Assembly (NCBI GenBank): GCA_015904055.1
Contig: JABMDE010000137.1
Coordinates: 1-5,595, forward strand
Direction: 5' to 3'
DNA from: Nitrospira sp.
Lineage (GTDB): Bacteria; Nitrospirota; Nitrospiria; Nitrospirales; Nitrospiraceae
DNA: 5,595 nucleotides
The notes under the pieces were generated by a model that was not told the origin of the DNA, did not search any database, and was given only the letters and a program-made list of their open reading frames with translations. Below are positions 5,017 to 5,595 of the stretch, piece after piece. The first letter of the stretch is position 1. Every line of letters begins with the position of its first letter. The position numbers and the translations under genes are program-made.

Positions 5017-5322
5017 ACCGGAGATACGAACCGGGCCGCATGGATGCCGGAGTCACGAAGGTCTGTGCAGGTGCAGGGGGTGGACCGGTGAAGCGTGCCT
5101 GCGAGGATTCTCTCCGAGCTTGACGCGATCTTTCCACAAACGGTCCGTGTCGACTTGCCGCCTTTCCCCAGTACCAATTGTTCGCCGCCGGCTTCACATA
5201 GCCGAATACGTCATCCCGTCCGGACGGCAATGCTAATCAGGGTTTCTCGGTCCGCGCATTCAGCACCATGAGAGCGCCGCTTGCAGCAGGCCTGAGTGAT
5301 GCGGTAGAACCCATACCATACG
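5017..5322. other. Intergenic stretch with a 12-bp palindrome
   Basis: No convincing gene or intrinsic terminator is seen between the zinc-ribbon gene and the exported-protein gene. CCGTCCGGACGG (5216-5227) is a perfect 12-bp palindrome that could be an operator. A minus-strand frame with a TTG start at 5230 runs 110 codons to 4898. Its first part (FGYVKPAANNWYWGKAASRH) looks somewhat protein-like, but it lacks a ribosome site and its 3' part is antisense to the zinc-ribbon gene, so it is not called. Confidence 0.4.
5281..5310 (+). promoter_or_regulatory. Weak promoter candidate for the exported-protein gene
   Basis: TTGCAG (5281-5286) and TAGAAC (5305-5310) are separated by 18 bp. The -10-like TAGAAC lies 12 bp before the ATG, the same distance as TAGAAT from the kinase start. 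Both hexamers are imperfect, so this is only a candidate. Confidence 0.25.
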
Positions 5323-5595
5323 ATGAAACTGTGGCGCTATGTGTTCGTCCTAGGGCTCGTGGTCTGGCCGGCGTCGATTCCTCTCGGAGGGGTGACCGAT
5401 CATGCGGAGGCGGTGGATTTTTCCGCTGAGCGCATCGTCAAGAGCGAACGGTCCTCAGTGACGGCGCATGTCAATGCCAAGGATGATCGCTGGCGATTCG
5501 AATTCATGCAACCGCAAGGAGGCGCCAGCATCATCATTGTGCGAATGGACCACCGGACATCCTGGCTCATTTTGTCCAAGCGGCGTCAATATCTC
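5323..5595 (+). CDS. Exported protein, DUF4412/LolA-like, 3' end cut by window edge
   Basis: Ninety-one codons are visible before the right edge. A signal peptide is clear: basic start MKLWR, hydrophobic core YVFVLGLVVWPASIPLGG, and a possible cleavage after DHAEA (about residues 27-31), with no lipobox cysteine. The mature part begins VDFSAERIVKSERSS and continues with KDDRWRFEF, then IIIVRMDHRTSWLIL and KRRQYL. This alternation of short strands (expose, modify, 'RWRFE', 'I.R.D....W.L....Y') resembles the beta-rich DUF4412 / outer-membrane lipoprotein-sorting-like proteins, which adopt a LolA-type half-barrel; the family call is from memory of the pattern. It should act in the periplasm or outer envelope. 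The ATG is the first possible start, since an in-frame TAG lies six codons upstream. No ribosome site is present, so translation may be leaderless or use a very short leader. Confidence 0.75.
   Translation, partial: MKLWRYVFVLGLVVWPASIPLGGVTDHAEAVDFSAERIVKSERSSVTAHVNAKDDRWRFEFMQPQGGASIIIVRMDHRTSWLILSKRRQYL

Noticed and set aside
5216..5227. Palindrome CCGTCCGGACGG as a terminator stem
   Set aside because: The palindrome allows only a very short stem-loop and no T-run follows on either strand; it is noted only as a possible operator.
4898..5230. Minus-strand 110-codon frame with TTG start
   Set aside because: It lacks a ribosome site, has a rare start codon, and a third of it is antisense to the zinc-ribbon gene; the N-terminal part looks somewhat protein-like and could be a relic.

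Overview
The window looks like a chromosomal piece of a moderately GC-rich, free-living Gram-negative bacterium. The best guess is Nitrospirota (Nitrospira-like). That guess rests on my recollection of short Cys4 zinc-ribbon proteins and of a 60-residue 'MDVSTIISRVHTALE...' winged-helix-like protein in that lineage, so it is inference and not proven by the sequence. No rRNA, tRNA, CRISPR array, insertion sequence or phage gene is visible.

Layout, left to right. (1) Positions 1-214, minus strand: the N-terminal 71 codons of a HigB-type (RelE/ParE superfamily) toxin, cut by the left edge, with a possible operator/promoter just upstream. (2) 487-711, minus: a 74-residue protein with two predicted membrane helices, probably read from a leaderless or nearly leaderless mRNA. 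(3) 860-1213, minus: a 60-residue winged-helix-like protein with a good ribosome binding site. Its reading frame stays open for 56 more codons past its stop and spells a protein-like sequence. (4) 1427-4062, minus: the core of the window, a two-component operon. A soluble triple-PAS, NarX-type (HisKA_3) histidine kinase is followed, with stop and start overlapping as TGATG, by a NarL/FixJ-type response regulator. (5) 4063-4752: a 690-base stretch without a conventional gene. It holds the kinase promoter, an 18-bp CTAG-N8-CTAG inverted repeat, a possible rightward promoter, a 25-codon ORF with a strong Shine-Dalgarno sequence, and two hairpins. (6) 4753-5016, plus: a small Cys4 zinc-ribbon protein. 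(7) 5323 to the right edge, plus: the start of an exported protein resembling the DUF4412/LolA-like family.

How the parts may work together. The kinase has three cytoplasmic PAS sensors and no membrane segment, so it probably reads an internal cue and phosphorylates Asp53 of the regulator. The most interesting signal is a pair of 18-bp CTAG-N8-CTAG inverted repeats, one upstream of the winged-helix gene (1284-1301) and one upstream of the kinase (4161-4178). CTAG occurs only eight times in the window, and four of those copies make up these two boxes. Each box sits exactly 22 bp upstream of a -10-like hexamer in one orientation, which centres it near -43, the class-II activator position. I infer that these are binding sites of the local NarL-type regulator, which would drive the small winged-helix gene to its left and a short rightward transcript carrying the 25-codon ORF.
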